A DNA stretch of 64,000 nucleotides, taken from NCBI RefSeq assembly GCF_003833015.1, contig NZ_RJLQ01000013.1, forward strand, positions 1-64,000. Direction: 5' to 3'. Shown piece after piece: positions 1 through 8,525 of this stretch. Position 1 is the first letter of the stretch, and each line of letters begins with the position of its first letter. This DNA comes from Clostridium sp. E02. GTDB lineage: Bacteria; Bacillota; Clostridia; Lachnospirales; Lachnospiraceae. A program made the position numbers and the translations under genes. The notes below the pieces were generated by a model. That model did not search any database. It had not been told where the DNA came from and saw only the letters and a list, made by a program, of their open reading frames with translations.

Positions 1-39
1 CATAGCCGGCTAACTTACCGGAACCAAACGAAAAACAGT

Positions 40-154
40 CTTACCGCCCTGAAGTACGGTACCAGTCTGCCCAGGTAAGGTCAAGAGCAAGACAAGTGCA
101 AGCACTCTTGACTTTACCTGAGCGGACCGGTACTAGATGATCAAGGCGGTTAAG
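40..154. repeat. Imperfect palindromic element (MITE-like inverted repeat)
   Basis: Left arm 40-87 and right arm 105-154 are inverted copies around a 17-nt loop (88-104). The inner 29 bp of the arms (59-87 against 105-133) match with four differences, all transitions; the outer part (CTTACCGCCCTGA against the complement of TCAAGGCGGTTAAG) matches with one indel. It could fold into a long hairpin in either strand. Its position directly after a truncated gene start suggests a small non-autonomous mobile element, but no target-site duplication was established. Confidence 0.6.
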
Positions 155-214
155 TTGAAATTTAATTTGCGCAAAACTATTGACAGTATCATACATTTCC
201 TGTTCTGTTCTCAA
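41..214 (-). pseudogene. Truncated start of an aminoglycoside 6-adenylyltransferase-like gene
   Basis: A TTG codon at 214 lies seven bases after a GGAGG box at 222-226. The first 16 codons read MRTEQEMYDTVNSFAQ, which resembles the amino terminus of the ANT(6)/AadE family (typically MRTE.EM.D.I...A). After codon 16 the similarity stops and the frame runs into the palindromic element at 40-154 until a stop at 41. The product, about 57 residues, would lack the whole nucleotidyltransferase domain, so this is read as a gene fragment cut by the element. The family assignment is from memory of a short stretch only. No second half of the gene is visible in the 40 bases left in the window. Confidence 0.5.
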
Positions 215-479
215 TTTTACACCTCCAATAAAACGTATTTTCATTCTACTTCTGATTTTAATCCTTTATAATGTGATTTACAATAATTTATACGTTTTTT
301 AACTTTTTATAAATTATCTCGTCAACGACATCAAGTGGATCATACTGAATACGCCTCCTTTTAAAAACCAGTATAACAAAAGAATTAATTTGATGTTCTC
401 TACTTGTTCTATGTGCGTTCTCTATGTATAATTTCCCCCTTTGTTTCCCATTGCTTTAATAAGTTGTAACAATAAAAGA
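215..479. other. Non-coding stretch downstream of rpsI
   Basis: AT-rich sequence between the rpsI terminator and the truncated gene start. On the minus strand a stop-free frame ends at 288 and contains a GGAGG-like run near 354, but it has no start codon with a suitable ribosome site and no recognisable product. I see no tRNA, repeat or convincing promoter. Confidence 0.5.
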
Positions 480-509
480 AACCCCGAAAGTATAAGCATT
501 TTCGGGGTT
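470..509 (-). terminator. Terminator of the rplM-rpsI operon
   Basis: On the minus strand, AACCCCGAAA and TTTCGGGGTT (480-489 and 500-509) form a ten-base-pair stem with a ten-base loop, followed by TCTTTTATT. It lies 28 bases after the rpsI stop codon. Confidence 0.85.
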
Positions 510-536
510 GTTGCATTTTTATTAAATATGCAATTA

Positions 537-929
537 TTATCTCTTTGAGAACTGTGGAGCACGACGAGCTGCTTTTAAGCCGTACTTCTTTCTTTCTTTC
601 ATTCTTGGATCTCTGGTTAAATAACCAGCTTTTTTAAGAATTGGACGATATTCAATATCAGCCTGAAGTAACGCTCTTGCGATACCGTGTCTGATTGCAC
701 CAGCCTGTCCGGTAAATCCACCGCCACGAACGGTAACTAATACGTCAAACTTATCAACTGTCTCTGTAGCAACAAGTGGCTGACGAACGATCACCTTTAA
801 TGTTTCAAGACCTAAGTACTGGTCAATATCTCTCTTGTTGATAGTGACTTTACCTGTACCTGGTACTAAATATACTCTAGCAATTGACTTTTTTCTTCTA
901 CCTGTTCCGTAAAATTTTACACTAGCCAT
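537..929 (-). CDS. rpsI: 30S ribosomal protein S9 (uS9)
   Basis: 130 residues, the usual length for bacterial S9. The amino end ([20 protein letters not shown]) and the basic tail ending in SKR are family hallmarks; in known ribosomes the carboxy-terminal lysine-arginine tail reaches the P-site tRNA anticodon loop. The ATG at 929 follows an AAGGAGG box. The gene lies 28 bases after rplM, the standard pairing, and ends just before a strong terminator, so the two form a two-gene operon. Confidence 0.98.
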   Translation of the reverse strand: MASVKFYGTGRRKKSIARVYLVPGTGKVTINKRDIDQYLGLETLKVIVRQPLVATETVDKFDVLVTVRGGGFTGQAGAIRHGIARALLQADIEYRPILKKAGYLTRDPRMKERKKYGLKAARRAPQFSKR

Positions 930-957
930 GATAACTTCCTCCTTTCAGCACCTCTAA

Positions 958-1392
958 TTAAAATTTGATTTCTAAAACTTCTGGTTTCTGAGCAGCGTGA
1001 TTATGATCTGCACCAGCATAAACATGAAGTTTTGTTATCATGCTTCTTCCTAAAGGTCCTTTTGGAAGCATACCCTTAACTGCTAATTCCATAACTTTTT
1101 CTGGCTTTTTCGCCATCATCTCTTTTAAAGTAGTTTCTTTCATACCGCCAACATACTCAGAGTGATTATAATAGATCTTCTGATCCATCTTTTTACCTGT
1201 AACTTTGATCTTGTCCGCATTGACAATAATCACGTTATCGCCACAATCCATATGTGGTGTATAAGTTGGTTTGTTCTTACCTCTTAATACTTTAGCTATT
1301 TCTGAACCTAAGCGTCCTAATGTATATCCTGTAGCATCAACTACATACCATTTTCTCTCAATTGTTGCTGGACTAGCCATAAAAGTCTTCAT
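958..1392 (-). CDS. rplM: 50S ribosomal protein L13 (uL13)
   Basis: 144 residues. Contains the typical sequences [19 protein letters not shown] near the start and MLPKGPLGR near residue 110. L13 is an early-assembly protein of the large subunit. Start ATG at 1392 has GGAGG eight bases upstream. It is first in the rplM-rpsI operon and is preceded by its own sigma-A promoter (1497-1525) and a leader of about 100 nt with a hairpin, an arrangement in which L13 autoregulation is known in Firmicutes. Confidence 0.98.
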   Translation of the reverse strand: MKTFMASPATIERKWYVVDATGYTLGRLGSEIAKVLRGKNKPTYTPHMDCGDNVIIVNADKIKVTGKKMDQKIYYNHSEYVGGMKETTLKEMMAKKPEKVMELAVKGMLPKGPLGRSMITKLHVYAGADHNHAAQKPEVLEIKF

Positions 1393-1440
1393 TGGACATC
1401 CTCCTGTTATTTATGGTGTTATTAAGCATAACTATATTGC

Positions 1441-1475
1441 AAAATGCTCACTCCGGGGCATTGGATGAACATTTT
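1441..1475 (-). promoter_or_regulatory. Hairpin in rplM leader, probable L13 leader
   Basis: On the minus strand AAAATGTTCA pairs with TGAGCATTTT (ten pairs, one of them G-U) around a loop that contains GCCCCGG. It lies about 50 nt before the rplM start and about 15 nt after the predicted transcription start. Ribosomal leaders upstream of rplM are known in Firmicutes; assignment to that family is inferred from position, not from a covariance model. Confidence 0.5.
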
Positions 1476-1496
1476 CGTCTAACGTCACAGTTATAC

Positions 1497-1525
1497 ATTA
1501 TATAACATTCATCCGGTTGTGTCAA
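1497..1525 (-). promoter_or_regulatory. Consensus sigma-A promoter for rplM-rpsI
   Basis: Minus strand TTGACA (1520-1525), 17-base spacer, TATAAT (1497-1502): a perfect match to the housekeeping consensus. The -35 box and spacer lie inside the last codons of truA. Confidence 0.9.
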
Positions 1526-2582
1526 CCTTTTTCCCCATAAAATCAGGGTCAAAACAAGTATTTTCTGTCACTGCCCAACCAGAATTCTCCGTTGCCTTTT
1601 GAAACTTGTAAAAACCATATGACTTTCCAAAAATAAGCCTGCCCTCAACTTCTTCATCCTTTACAAAAACAGTTTTTGCTCCATTCCGGACTGCCTGATG
1701 AACCACACGAATTACAAGACGTTCGAATTCTTCATTAAGGCATCGATGTATCCGAAGCCATGCCTTTCCTTCTGTGGGAATTTGATCTTGAAAAAGGGTA
1801 TAGCTCCAATACTTATTCTCCCCTTTTATCTCACTTGGCATTTCCGTTTCATAGTCAAGACTGATAAGGGTAAGCCCCTTTGCCGCTGCCTTAGGTCCCG
1901 CTGCATTCCGATTTCTTGCAGAAAGAATCTCTTCCACATGTTCCGGTGGATATCCTGCCATTCCCACCATCATCAAGGTCCCTGCTATGATACGAACCAT
2001 ATTATATAAAAATCCACTTCCCTGAATGCGGATTGTCACCAAGTCCCCGTCCCTTGTAACATCCAGACTGTAAATCTTCCTTACTGTATTCACTGTCTGT
2101 CCACGATCGGTACAAAAGCTCTTAAAATCATGTTCACCCACCAGGAACCTGGCACCTGCCTGCATCAATTCTACATCAAGGGGATTATAGCAAAAATGGC
2201 TATAGAGGCGTCTAATGGGTACTTCTATCTTCCTATTTAAAATCTGGTACTCATATGTTTTTACACAGTTTTGTTTTCTTGGATGAAAATCAAGAGGCAC
2301 CTCTTCTGAATGAAGAACCCGTACATCGTCTGGAAGTCTATGATTCAATGCAAAACACATTTTATCCGCTGGCATGCGGTTCTCCGTATCAAACACTGCT
2401 ACATTCCCCATGGCGTGAACTCCAGAATCCGTCCTGCTTGCACCGATTATGATGATCGGCTCATTTAACAATTTCGTCAGAGCCTGATTCAATACCTCCT
2501 CGATGGTAATCCCATTTTTCTGAATCTGCCATCCGCAGTAATTGGTCCCGTCGTAGGCCACGATCATCTTAACCCGTTTCAT
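1509..2582 (-). CDS. truA: tRNA pseudouridine(38-40) synthase TruA with carboxy-terminal extension
   Basis: Converts uridines 38-40 of the tRNA anticodon arm to pseudouridine. The catalytic aspartate is D52 in GASRTDSGVHA; GSGFLYNMVRII near residues 188-200 is the second conserved block. The enzyme body ends near residue 245, the normal family length, but the frame continues to 357. The extra stretch of about 105 residues (KYWSYTLFQDQ... to the end) is not part of the standard fold and I do not recognise it. The gene follows ecfT by 39 bases in the ecf operon, a linkage common in Firmicutes. ATG at 2582 has a GGAGG about eight bases upstream. Confidence 0.95.
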   Translation of the reverse strand: MKRVKMIVAYDGTNYCGWQIQKNGITIEEVLNQALTKLLNEPIIIIGASRTDSGVHAMGNVAVFDTENRMPADKMCFALNHRLPDDVRVLHSEEVPLDFHPRKQNCVKTYEYQILNRKIEVPIRRLYSHFCYNPLDVELMQAGARFLVGEHDFKSFCTDRGQTVNTVRKIYSLDVTRDGDLVTIRIQGSGFLYNMVRIIAGTLMMVGMAGYPPEHVEEILSARNRNAAGPKAAAKGLTLISLDYETEMPSEIKGENKYWSYTLFQDQIPTEGKAWLRIHRCLNEEFERLVIRVVHQAVRNGAKTVFVKDEEVEGRLIFGKSYGFYKFQKATENSGWAVTENTCFDPDFMGKKVDTTG

Positions 2583-2621
2583 ATATCCTCCTCATATCCT
2601 TCGTATCGTAAGAATTCATTA

Positions 2622-3419
2622 TCAAATAAAGCGAAGTACTGTGATTACACCTAGGTATACAATATACACTAGATAGGTGATACAGTCCTGTTTTCTATAT
2701 CGGAGAGGCTTCATCTTCGTTCTTCCTTCTCCCCCCCGGTAGCATCTGGCCTCCATCGCCATGGCAAGATCCGTTGCCCGACGAAATGCAGATATAAACA
2801 GGGGAACCAGAAGAGGGATCATATTTTTAGCTTTCTGAATTAGATTTCCTGTTTCAAAGTTAGCACCTCTTGCCATTTGGGCCTTCATAATCTTATCCGT
2901 TTCCTCCACTAAGATCGGAATAAACCGGAGCGCAATGGACATCATCATCGATACTTCATGCACAGGTACACCTACTTTATTGAACATACCCAAACTTTTT
3001 TCTAACCCATCTGTCAACTGATTTGGAGTCGTTGTCAGTGTCATAATGGTAGATCCCACCACTAGATAAATCAGCCTGATTCCCATAAATCCAGCTACTT
3101 TAATGCCTTCTTTGGTCAGCTTTAAAAAGCCAAATGAAACGATTGCCTCACCAGGCGTGAGGAATAGATTAAAACTAATGCTGATAAGTAAAAGAAATAC
3201 AATTGCTTTTAAACCACGAACCATAAACCGAACTGGTACCTGGCTAAGAGCAATGGCACCAACAAGAAAACCAGTCGCGATCAAATAACCCCATATATCA
3301 TTTGCAATAAATAGAGAAATAATAAAAATCATTGTCCCAAACAGCTTTGTCCTGGGGTCCAGTCTGTGCAAAACAGAATTCACCGGATAATACTGTCCTA
3401 ATGTAATATCTTTTAACAT
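2622..3419 (-). CDS. ecfT: Energy-coupling factor transporter transmembrane protein EcfT
   Basis: Membrane scaffold of a group II ECF vitamin/metal importer, coupling the two ATPases to exchangeable substrate-binding S components. 265 residues with several hydrophobic segments; MARGAN near residue 180 and EARCYRG near residue 220 match the two short arginine motifs by which EcfT contacts the ATPases. A longer frame starts at 3473, but AGGGAG just upstream of the ATG at 3419 and the family amino end (MLKDITLGQYYP) favour the shorter start, 13 bases after ecfA2. No S component is encoded nearby, so the module is likely shared by S components elsewhere. Confidence 0.95.
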   Translation of the reverse strand: MLKDITLGQYYPVNSVLHRLDPRTKLFGTMIFIISLFIANDIWGYLIATGFLVGAIALSQVPVRFMVRGLKAIVFLLLISISFNLFLTPGEAIVSFGFLKLTKEGIKVAGFMGIRLIYLVVGSTIMTLTTTPNQLTDGLEKSLGMFNKVGVPVHEVSMMMSIALRFIPILVEETDKIMKAQMARGANFETGNLIQKAKNMIPLLVPLFISAFRRATDLAMAMEARCYRGGEGRTKMKPLRYRKQDCITYLVYIVYLGVITVLRFI

Positions 3420-3432
3420 GCTATCTCCCTGC

Positions 3433-4281
3433 CTATTTTCCCAGAAGCCGTAAAATCTCGTCTCTGGCCTCATCTATCGTTGTAATCGTGTCATCTATGG
3501 GAATTCCATGGCTTCTGAGCGTATGGACCACATAGGTGATCTGAGGCGCCGCTAGACCCATGTCTTCCAACTCCTTATAGTGTATAAATACATCTTTCGG
3601 TGTACCGTCAAATACTTTTTCTCCCTGATTCATAACAAGAATCCGGTCTACATATCTTGCGACATCCTCCATGCTGTGAGATACAAGAAGTACCGTCATG
3701 TTTCTTTCTTTATGCAGGCGCTCAATCTGATCCAATATCTCATCTCTTCCTTTGGGATCCAGACCCGCTGTAGGCTCGTCCAGAATTAAGACATCCGGAT
3801 TCATTGCAAGGACTCCTGCAATTGCCACTCTACGTTTCTGACCTCCTGATAATTCAAAAGGAGAACGTTTATAATAACTTTCATCAAGTCCCACCATAGC
3901 AAGTGCTTCTTTTGCTCGATTTATCGTTTCCTCTTTGGATAGTCCTTGATTTTTGGGACCGAAACAGACATCAGTAAGAACATCTACTTCAAAAAGCTGA
4001 TGCTCCGGATACTGAAACACCAGTCCAACGTGACTTCTTAATCCACGCAGATCATATCCCTCATTGTATATGTTTGTCCCATTGTATTGAATTGATCCCC
4101 CTGTTGCACGAATCAATCCGTTTAGATGCTGGATCAGCGTGGATTTCCCGGAGCCTGTATGCCCGATCAATCCAATAAACTCTCCATTTTTAATCTCTAG
4201 ATTAACATCTTTTATGGCATGTTGTTCAAAAGCAGTTCCCTGTCCATAAATGTAACTTAAGTGTTCTATTTTAATTGCCAT
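3433..4281 (-). CDS. ecfA2: Energy-coupling factor ATPase EcfA2
   Basis: ABC ATPase subunit of the ECF importer, 282 residues. Walker [10 protein letters not shown] at 40-48, signature LSGGQ at 144-148, Walker B LILDEP at 165-170, and a carboxy-terminal region typical of EcfA proteins. Its start overlaps the end of ecfA1 by 11 bases, indicating translational coupling. Assigned A2 by order and by the form of the amino end ([12 protein letters not shown]). Confidence 0.95.
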   Translation of the reverse strand: MAIKIEHLSYIYGQGTAFEQHAIKDVNLEIKNGEFIGLIGHTGSGKSTLIQHLNGLIRATGGSIQYNGTNIYNEGYDLRGLRSHVGLVFQYPEHQLFEVDVLTDVCFGPKNQGLSKEETINRAKEALAMVGLDESYYKRSPFELSGGQKRRVAIAGVLAMNPDVLILDEPTAGLDPKGRDEILDQIERLHKERNMTVLLVSHSMEDVARYVDRILVMNQGEKVFDGTPKDVFIHYKELEDMGLAAPQITYVVHTLRSHGIPIDDTITTIDEARDEILRLLGK

Positions 4282-5173
4282 AGTTTCCTCCAGTCATACC
4301 TTTCACATTGGGATCATGCTTTGCAAATTCGGGCAGAAGATACTTCATTAATTCCTCTAGGGTCAGGATCCCATCCGGTAACTCTACGCCCCCTTTTTTT
4401 AACTCATAAGCAAGCTCTGTCACCTGTGGTACGTCCAGACGATAAGATTTTAATTCCTCCACACGGGTAAATATCTCTTTCGGTGTTCCATCCATCACCA
4501 CTTTACCTGCGTCCATAACGATTACTCTATCTGCCCCCGTGACTTCTTCCATGTAGTGAGTGATTAGAATTACCGTTATTTTTTCTTTCCTATTCAATTC
4601 ACGAACCGTTCTTACTACTTCCTTCCGCCCGTTGGGATCAAGCATGGCCGTTGGCTCATCAAGAATAATACATTGAGGTCTCATTGCCATTACTCCAGCG
4701 ATGGCCACTCTCTGTTTCTGTCCTCCAGATAATCTATTTGGAGATTTTTGACGATAAGCCGCCATCCCAACTGCTTCAAGACTCTCATCCACCCGTCTCC
4801 ATATCTCATCGGTAGGCACACCAAGGTTTTCAGGTCCAAACCCTACGTCCTCTTCTACAATATTGCCGATGATCTGGTTGTCGGGATTCTGGAAAACCAT
4901 TCCAGATTTTTTACGAACTTCCCATATATTCTCTTCTATGGAGGTATCCATGCCCTGAATCCATACCGTTCCTTCGGTTGGTAAAAGTATGGCATCCAGA
5001 TGCTTTGCAAAAGTAGATTTTCCCGAACCATTGTGACCAAGGACTGCCACAAATTGTCCTTTCTCTATTTCCAGACTGACATCATCAATCGCACGCTTAA
5101 TTTCTTCAATATTCTGTTCCTCATCTCTTCTGATATAATCATAAATCAGCTTCGACGTTTTTATTATACCCAT
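4271..5173 (-). CDS. ecfA1: Energy-coupling factor ATPase EcfA1
   Basis: First gene of the ecf operon and partner ATPase of EcfA2. With the start at 5173 it has 300 residues: Walker [10 protein letters not shown] at 46-54, Q-loop FQNPDNQ near 94-100, signature LSGGQ at 148-152, Walker B IILDEP at 169-174. An upstream ATG at 5191 lacks a ribosome site, whereas AAAGG lies about seven bases before the ATG at 5173 ([13 protein letters not shown]), so the latter is chosen. Confidence 0.93.
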   Translation of the reverse strand: MGIIKTSKLIYDYIRRDEEQNIEEIKRAIDDVSLEIEKGQFVAVLGHNGSGKSTFAKHLDAILLPTEGTVWIQGMDTSIEENIWEVRKKSGMVFQNPDNQIIGNIVEEDVGFGPENLGVPTDEIWRRVDESLEAVGMAAYRQKSPNRLSGGQKQRVAIAGVMAMRPQCIILDEPTAMLDPNGRKEVVRTVRELNRKEKITVILITHYMEEVTGADRVIVMDAGKVVMDGTPKEIFTRVEELKSYRLDVPQVTELAYELKKGGVELPDGILTLEELMKYLLPEFAKHDPNVKGMTGGNYGN

Positions 5174-5218
5174 CGCAAACCTTTCTTCCATTGAATTTAA
5201 ACATTCGTATGTCTCATA

Positions 5219-5247
5219 ATTTTAGTTTAATATCTTCAAACAGTCAA
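5219..5247 (-). promoter_or_regulatory. Sigma-A promoter for ecfA1-ecfA2-ecfT-truA
   Basis: Minus strand TTGACT (5242-5247), 17-base spacer, TAAAAT (5219-5224), about 45 bases before the ecfA1 start. Two palindromes lie upstream, TTACCATGGTAA (5283-5294) and GTACAC-CAAA-GTGTAC (5305-5320); they could be operators but are 35 to 70 bases from the -35 box. Confidence 0.7.
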
Positions 5248-5377
5248 GCATGGACAGAAATGTTTTATGATTCAGCCAATTTTTACCATGGTAATACATA
5301 CCTTGTACACCAAAGTGTACCTCCTCCGGAAAGGAAAGAGATTGTCAAATCAATTCTAACGCTGACGTGCTTTCCCC

Positions 5378-5420
5378 AAAAAAAGTATCCGCTTGGTCAT
5401 TGCTAACCATCCGGATACTT
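5378..5420 (-). terminator. Terminator of the two wall-binding-protein genes
   Basis: Minus strand stem AAGTATCCG / CGGATACTT with a 20-base loop, followed by a run of seven T. It lies 12 bases after the stop codon of the gene ending at 5432. Confidence 0.85.
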
Positions 5421-5431
5421 TCACTTATATA

Positions 5432-6454
5432 TTATGATTCCCATAATCCATTGCTATTTAGCTTGTATATTCCTTCAACCGTGGTATTTGTCGCCATACT
5501 TCCATCCGCATTCAGATAATACCATTTGCCAGGCTGAGGTTGGATCCAACCAGTTGCCATATCACCGTCCGTATTAAAATAGTACCAGGTTTCTCCGATC
5601 TGCTGCCAATCTTTTTTTAGTTTAGAATCATTGCCCATGTAATACCACTTATCTAAAAGTTCAAGCCAGCCGGTAACTGCATACCCATCTTGATCAAAAT
5701 AGTACCAATCTCCAGTTATCATCTTCCAACTGTTTTTGACATATTCCCCGTCTTCAGCCCGATATCTTTTTCCTTTTTCATTATTTATCCAGATCCCCTT
5801 ATTGTCACCAATTTCTTGAACAACGGAATCGTCAGAAGTCATTGTGTCGCCTTCTTTTAAATAATCATCTTCAGAAGAATTTTTTACTATAGCCTTTACG
5901 GTATAATAATATTTATTTCCATCATCCAGATATTCCATCAGATCTACCGATGTAGAAGAAGTCGTCAGGCTCTTTAGCCATATTCCACCCTCTTTATAAA
6001 GAACTACCTGATAGCGCGATGCAAAAGGAACCTTTTTCCAGGATGCCTTTGTCTTCGTATTGTCACTCCAGCCTGCCCTTTCTGGACATTCCAGTTTCGC
6101 AACCGGAATATATGAAAAACGAATGACTGTTTCTCCGTTTTCTGCCCTTACTGATATCAGTTTTCCACCATAAACAGTACAGTCAGATGTTTGATAGTTC
6201 CCAGAAACTCGTATGGAACCTGTAATCTTTTTCCCAGGTTTCCATTCATCTTCGGGCTTGTTCCAATCCGGGTTTTCTTCTGAGTAATTAACAGTAACCG
6301 TTGGTGTCTGAATTCCATCTGTCCAGTCGCTTCTTCTTCCATTTTCCAAACGAATCTTTAAATCTACTGAAGCCAAAGACGACATCGCTGTCGCAAGCAA
6401 TATCCCTGTACAGAGGAAAAACAACCATATTCCTTTTCCTTTCATCCATCTCAT
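5432..6454 (-). CDS. Secreted protein with cell-wall-binding repeats
   Basis: 340 residues. Residues 1-30 form a signal peptide (basic start, hydrophobic core, cut near SLAS). Residues about 30-210 hold a beta-rich region with an Ig/fibronectin-like stretch (KASWKKVPFASRYQVVLYK). Residues about 225-340 are tandem aromatic repeats of the choline-binding/glucan-binding type (WYYFDQDGYAVTGW, WYYFNTDGDMATGW, WYYLNADGSMATN). Such repeats attach proteins to wall polymers. The start at 6454 has GGAG nine bases upstream. It follows the next gene by 21 bases and shares its architecture, so the pair is probably a tandem duplication in one transcript. The function of the amino domain is unknown. Confidence 0.85.
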   Translation of the reverse strand: MRWMKGKGIWLFFLCTGILLATAMSSLASVDLKIRLENGRRSDWTDGIQTPTVTVNYSEENPDWNKPEDEWKPGKKITGSIRVSGNYQTSDCTVYGGKLISVRAENGETVIRFSYIPVAKLECPERAGWSDNTKTKASWKKVPFASRYQVVLYKEGGIWLKSLTTSSTSVDLMEYLDDGNKYYYTVKAIVKNSSEDDYLKEGDTMTSDDSVVQEIGDNKGIWINNEKGKRYRAEDGEYVKNSWKMITGDWYYFDQDGYAVTGWLELLDKWYYMGNDSKLKKDWQQIGETWYYFNTDGDMATGWIQPQPGKWYYLNADGSMATNTTVEGIYKLNSNGLWES

Positions 6455-6475
6455 AGATTGCAGCTCCTTTTCATT

Positions 6476-7708
6476 CTACTTGTGCCATACCCCATTGGCA
6501 TCGATCCGGAATCCGCTGATGGTTGCATTCACTGCCATGGAACCATCTCCCGGATAGAAATAGTACCAATTACTGTTTACCTGCTTCCAGCCTTCTTCCA
6601 TGCCCCCGCTGGTGTCTGCATGATACCACTTATTATTATAATGAATCCAGCCAATACTCATGGCTCCCTCAATTCCAGTGGATGAAGATTGGTTCATATA
6701 ATACCATTTGTTGTTAGATTTAATCCAACCAGTTACCATTGTTCCATCACCATTTAGATAATACCACACGTTATTCTTCTGCTGCCAACCACTTAGCATC
6801 GCACCATTTGTGTCAAAGAGATACCACCTTCCATTGATTTGAGACCAGTTATTTTTTAAATAACTCCCATCTGGGTATCGATAATACCAAGTATTTCCAC
6901 TTTTAATCCAGCCAACATCGTTGCTCGTCACAATCACATCGTTATTTTGTCCACGACCATCCGATACTTTTTCCTTGGGTAAATACACCTCATCTGATTC
7001 GGTCCAATCACTTTTCTTCCCAAACTTATTTTCTTTCTCCGTATAGGCGACTGTGCGAACTTTAAAACTATAAGTCCCTTCCTTCGTCATATAAGGATAA
7101 AAATTATAAGAATTCGCCTTTAACTTCTCCAATTTTTTAATAATTGTATTCCCACGATATAAATACACATCATAAGCCTTCGAACCATACTCAGGAGCAC
7201 TCCATCTAGCATTCCCAAATCCAGAATCCTTCCACTCAGCTTCCTCGGGTGATTCATAGGTACCCTTTACTGGCTTAAATGTAAAAGTAATATACAAAGT
7301 ATCTGTCCCGGAACGGTTCGAAGATACATAATCTCCCCCCTTAATGGATACATTGCTAGAACGATATCCACCTTTAAACGCATATTCATCAGGATCTGTC
7401 GCCCTAAGAGTTACCTTCATCTTAGGTTCCGATCCAATCTTCATCTCTCTGCTGTCAGAAGTGATCCAGTCAAGATCGCTCACTTCATATCTACTATTAT
7501 TACTGTAAACGTAATTTCCTCCACTATTCTTTAAATCAAAAGAATTCTCTGACGGCAATGTTTCTCCTGTAGTAATATCTTCAAGACCTACGTTAATGGT
7601 CACCGATGATATGGTTTTGGTAGTAGCTGCTAAAGATAGTATTGGTAACGTGAATCCTAGCATACTAACTACAGAGGCGACAGCCACCAACCTCTTCAAA
7701 ATCTTCAT
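6476..7708 (-). CDS. Secreted protein with cell-wall-binding repeats (paralogue of the preceding gene)
   Basis: 410 residues from the ATG at 7708, which has GGGAGG eight bases upstream; an upstream in-frame start at 7741 has none. Signal peptide in residues 1-28 (ending SLAATTK). A beta-rich domain follows, with an Ig/fibronectin-like segment around residues 150-240 (ARWSAPEYGSKAYDVYLY), then about seven wall-binding repeats from residue 270 on (WYYRYPDGSYLKNNW, WYLFDTNGAMLSGW, WYYLNGDGTMVTGW). It has a sigma-A promoter at 7776-7805 and leads the two-gene operon. Likely role is surface attachment or wall-associated activity; no catalytic domain recognised. Confidence 0.85.
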   Translation of the reverse strand: MKILKRLVAVASVVSMLGFTLPILSLAATTKTISSVTINVGLEDITTGETLPSENSFDLKNSGGNYVYSNNSRYEVSDLDWITSDSREMKIGSEPKMKVTLRATDPDEYAFKGGYRSSNVSIKGGDYVSSNRSGTDTLYITFTFKPVKGTYESPEEAEWKDSGFGNARWSAPEYGSKAYDVYLYRGNTIIKKLEKLKANSYNFYPYMTKEGTYSFKVRTVAYTEKENKFGKKSDWTESDEVYLPKEKVSDGRGQNNDVIVTSNDVGWIKSGNTWYYRYPDGSYLKNNWSQINGRWYLFDTNGAMLSGWQQKNNVWYYLNGDGTMVTGWIKSNNKWYYMNQSSSTGIEGAMSIGWIHYNNKWYHADTSGGMEEGWKQVNSNWYYFYPGDGSMAVNATISGFRIDANGVWHK

Positions 7709-7775
7709 TCTAATTACCTCCCATTTTCTAATTTTGCGCAAATTAACAGAATAGGAATTTTATTCTATTGATACC

Positions 7776-7805
7776 ATTATAGACCGATTTCTAATTAATC
7801 GTCAA
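7776..7805 (-). promoter_or_regulatory. Sigma-A promoter for the tandem wall-binding-protein genes
   Basis: Minus strand TTGACG (7800-7805), 18-base spacer, TATAAT (7776-7781), about 70 bases before the start at 7708. Confidence 0.75.
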
Positions 7806-7867
7806 CTTACGATATTCTTTCTTTATTCTTTCAAACCTTAATAATCGAAAGAATACGATCACAGGAA

Positions 7868-7904
7868 AAGACCCGGTATAGAATTATCTTCTATATCGGG
7901 TCTT
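7868..7904 (-). terminator. Terminator after rplQ
   Basis: Minus strand AAGACCCGATATAGAA pairs with TTCTATACCGGGTCTT (one mismatch), then TTCC. It follows the rplQ stop by 11 bases and marks the end of the alpha operon. Confidence 0.85.
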
Positions 7905-7915
7905 ATGATTATTTA

Positions 7916-8452
7916 TTATACAAGCTCAAGAACAACTTCCATTGCTGCATCACCTTTACGAAGTCCGATCTTAACGATACGAGTATAACCGCCATTACGG
8001 GAAACGTATTTTGGTGCTACATCATCAAAAAGCTTCTTTGGCAAATCAACAGATTTTGTATTTTTCTTTCTTCCTGCAGCCTCAGTTGGAACCTCGGTTA
8101 CATCGTAAAGAACCTTTAACATCTGTCTTCTTGCATGAAGTCTAGAAGGAAGATCTTTCTTGATTTCCTTTTCCACTTCATCATAAACAGTAACCTTCTT
8201 ACCGTTTACAACTTCTTTGACTCTCTTGCCTTCTTTATCTTTTCGAGCAACTTTAGCTGTAACCTTTACAGTTTCGAAGTTATCCTTCTCTTTTACTGCT
8301 AAAGCAATCAGACCTTCCGCAACTTTGCGAATTTCTTTTGCCCTTGCTTCCGTTGTCACGATTTTGCCATTGTAAATCAATGCAGTTACCTGGCTTCTAA
8401 TTAATGCTTTTCTCTGACTGGAAGTTCTTCCAAGTTTTCTATATCCTGCCAT
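7916..8452 (-). CDS. rplQ: 50S ribosomal protein L17 (bL17) with internal insertion
   Basis: 178 residues from the ATG at 8452 (GGAGG nine bases upstream; the nearer ATG two codons before is too close to the box). The amino end MAGYRKLGRTSSQRKALIRS is diagnostic. Standard bacterial L17 is about 115-130 residues; here a charged, lysine-rich insertion of about 40-60 residues lies around residues 60-105, after DNFETVKV and before LPSRLHARRQML. Last gene of the alpha operon, 130 bases after rpoA. Confidence 0.96.
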   Translation of the reverse strand: MAGYRKLGRTSSQRKALIRSQVTALIYNGKIVTTEARAKEIRKVAEGLIALAVKEKDNFETVKVTAKVARKDKEGKRVKEVVNGKKVTVYDEVEKEIKKDLPSRLHARRQMLKVLYDVTEVPTEAAGRKKNTKSVDLPKKLFDDVAPKYVSRNGGYTRIVKIGLRKGDAAMEVVLELV

Positions 8453-8525
8453 TTTCATATTCCTCCATTTGCGGAACACGGATACATGCTTCTTCGGTCT
8501 TACTGTACCCGCGCTTAATCTCATT

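Noticed and set aside
40-160. Possible integron attC-like site, because GTTAAGT matches the GTTRRRY core at the edge of the palindrome.
   Set aside because: A seven-base degenerate match is weak, the partner core on the left arm is not present, and there is no integron integrase or cassette in view.
288-452. Stop-free minus-strand frame of about 55 codons containing QYDPLDVVDEII.
   Set aside because: No start codon with a ribosome site, no recognisable family, and a frame of this length can arise by chance.
5220-5340. Tiny ORF of about 25 codons (MYYHGKNWLNHK...) upstream of ecfA1.
   Set aside because: Overlaps the ecf promoter, has a poor ribosome site and no known relatives I can name.
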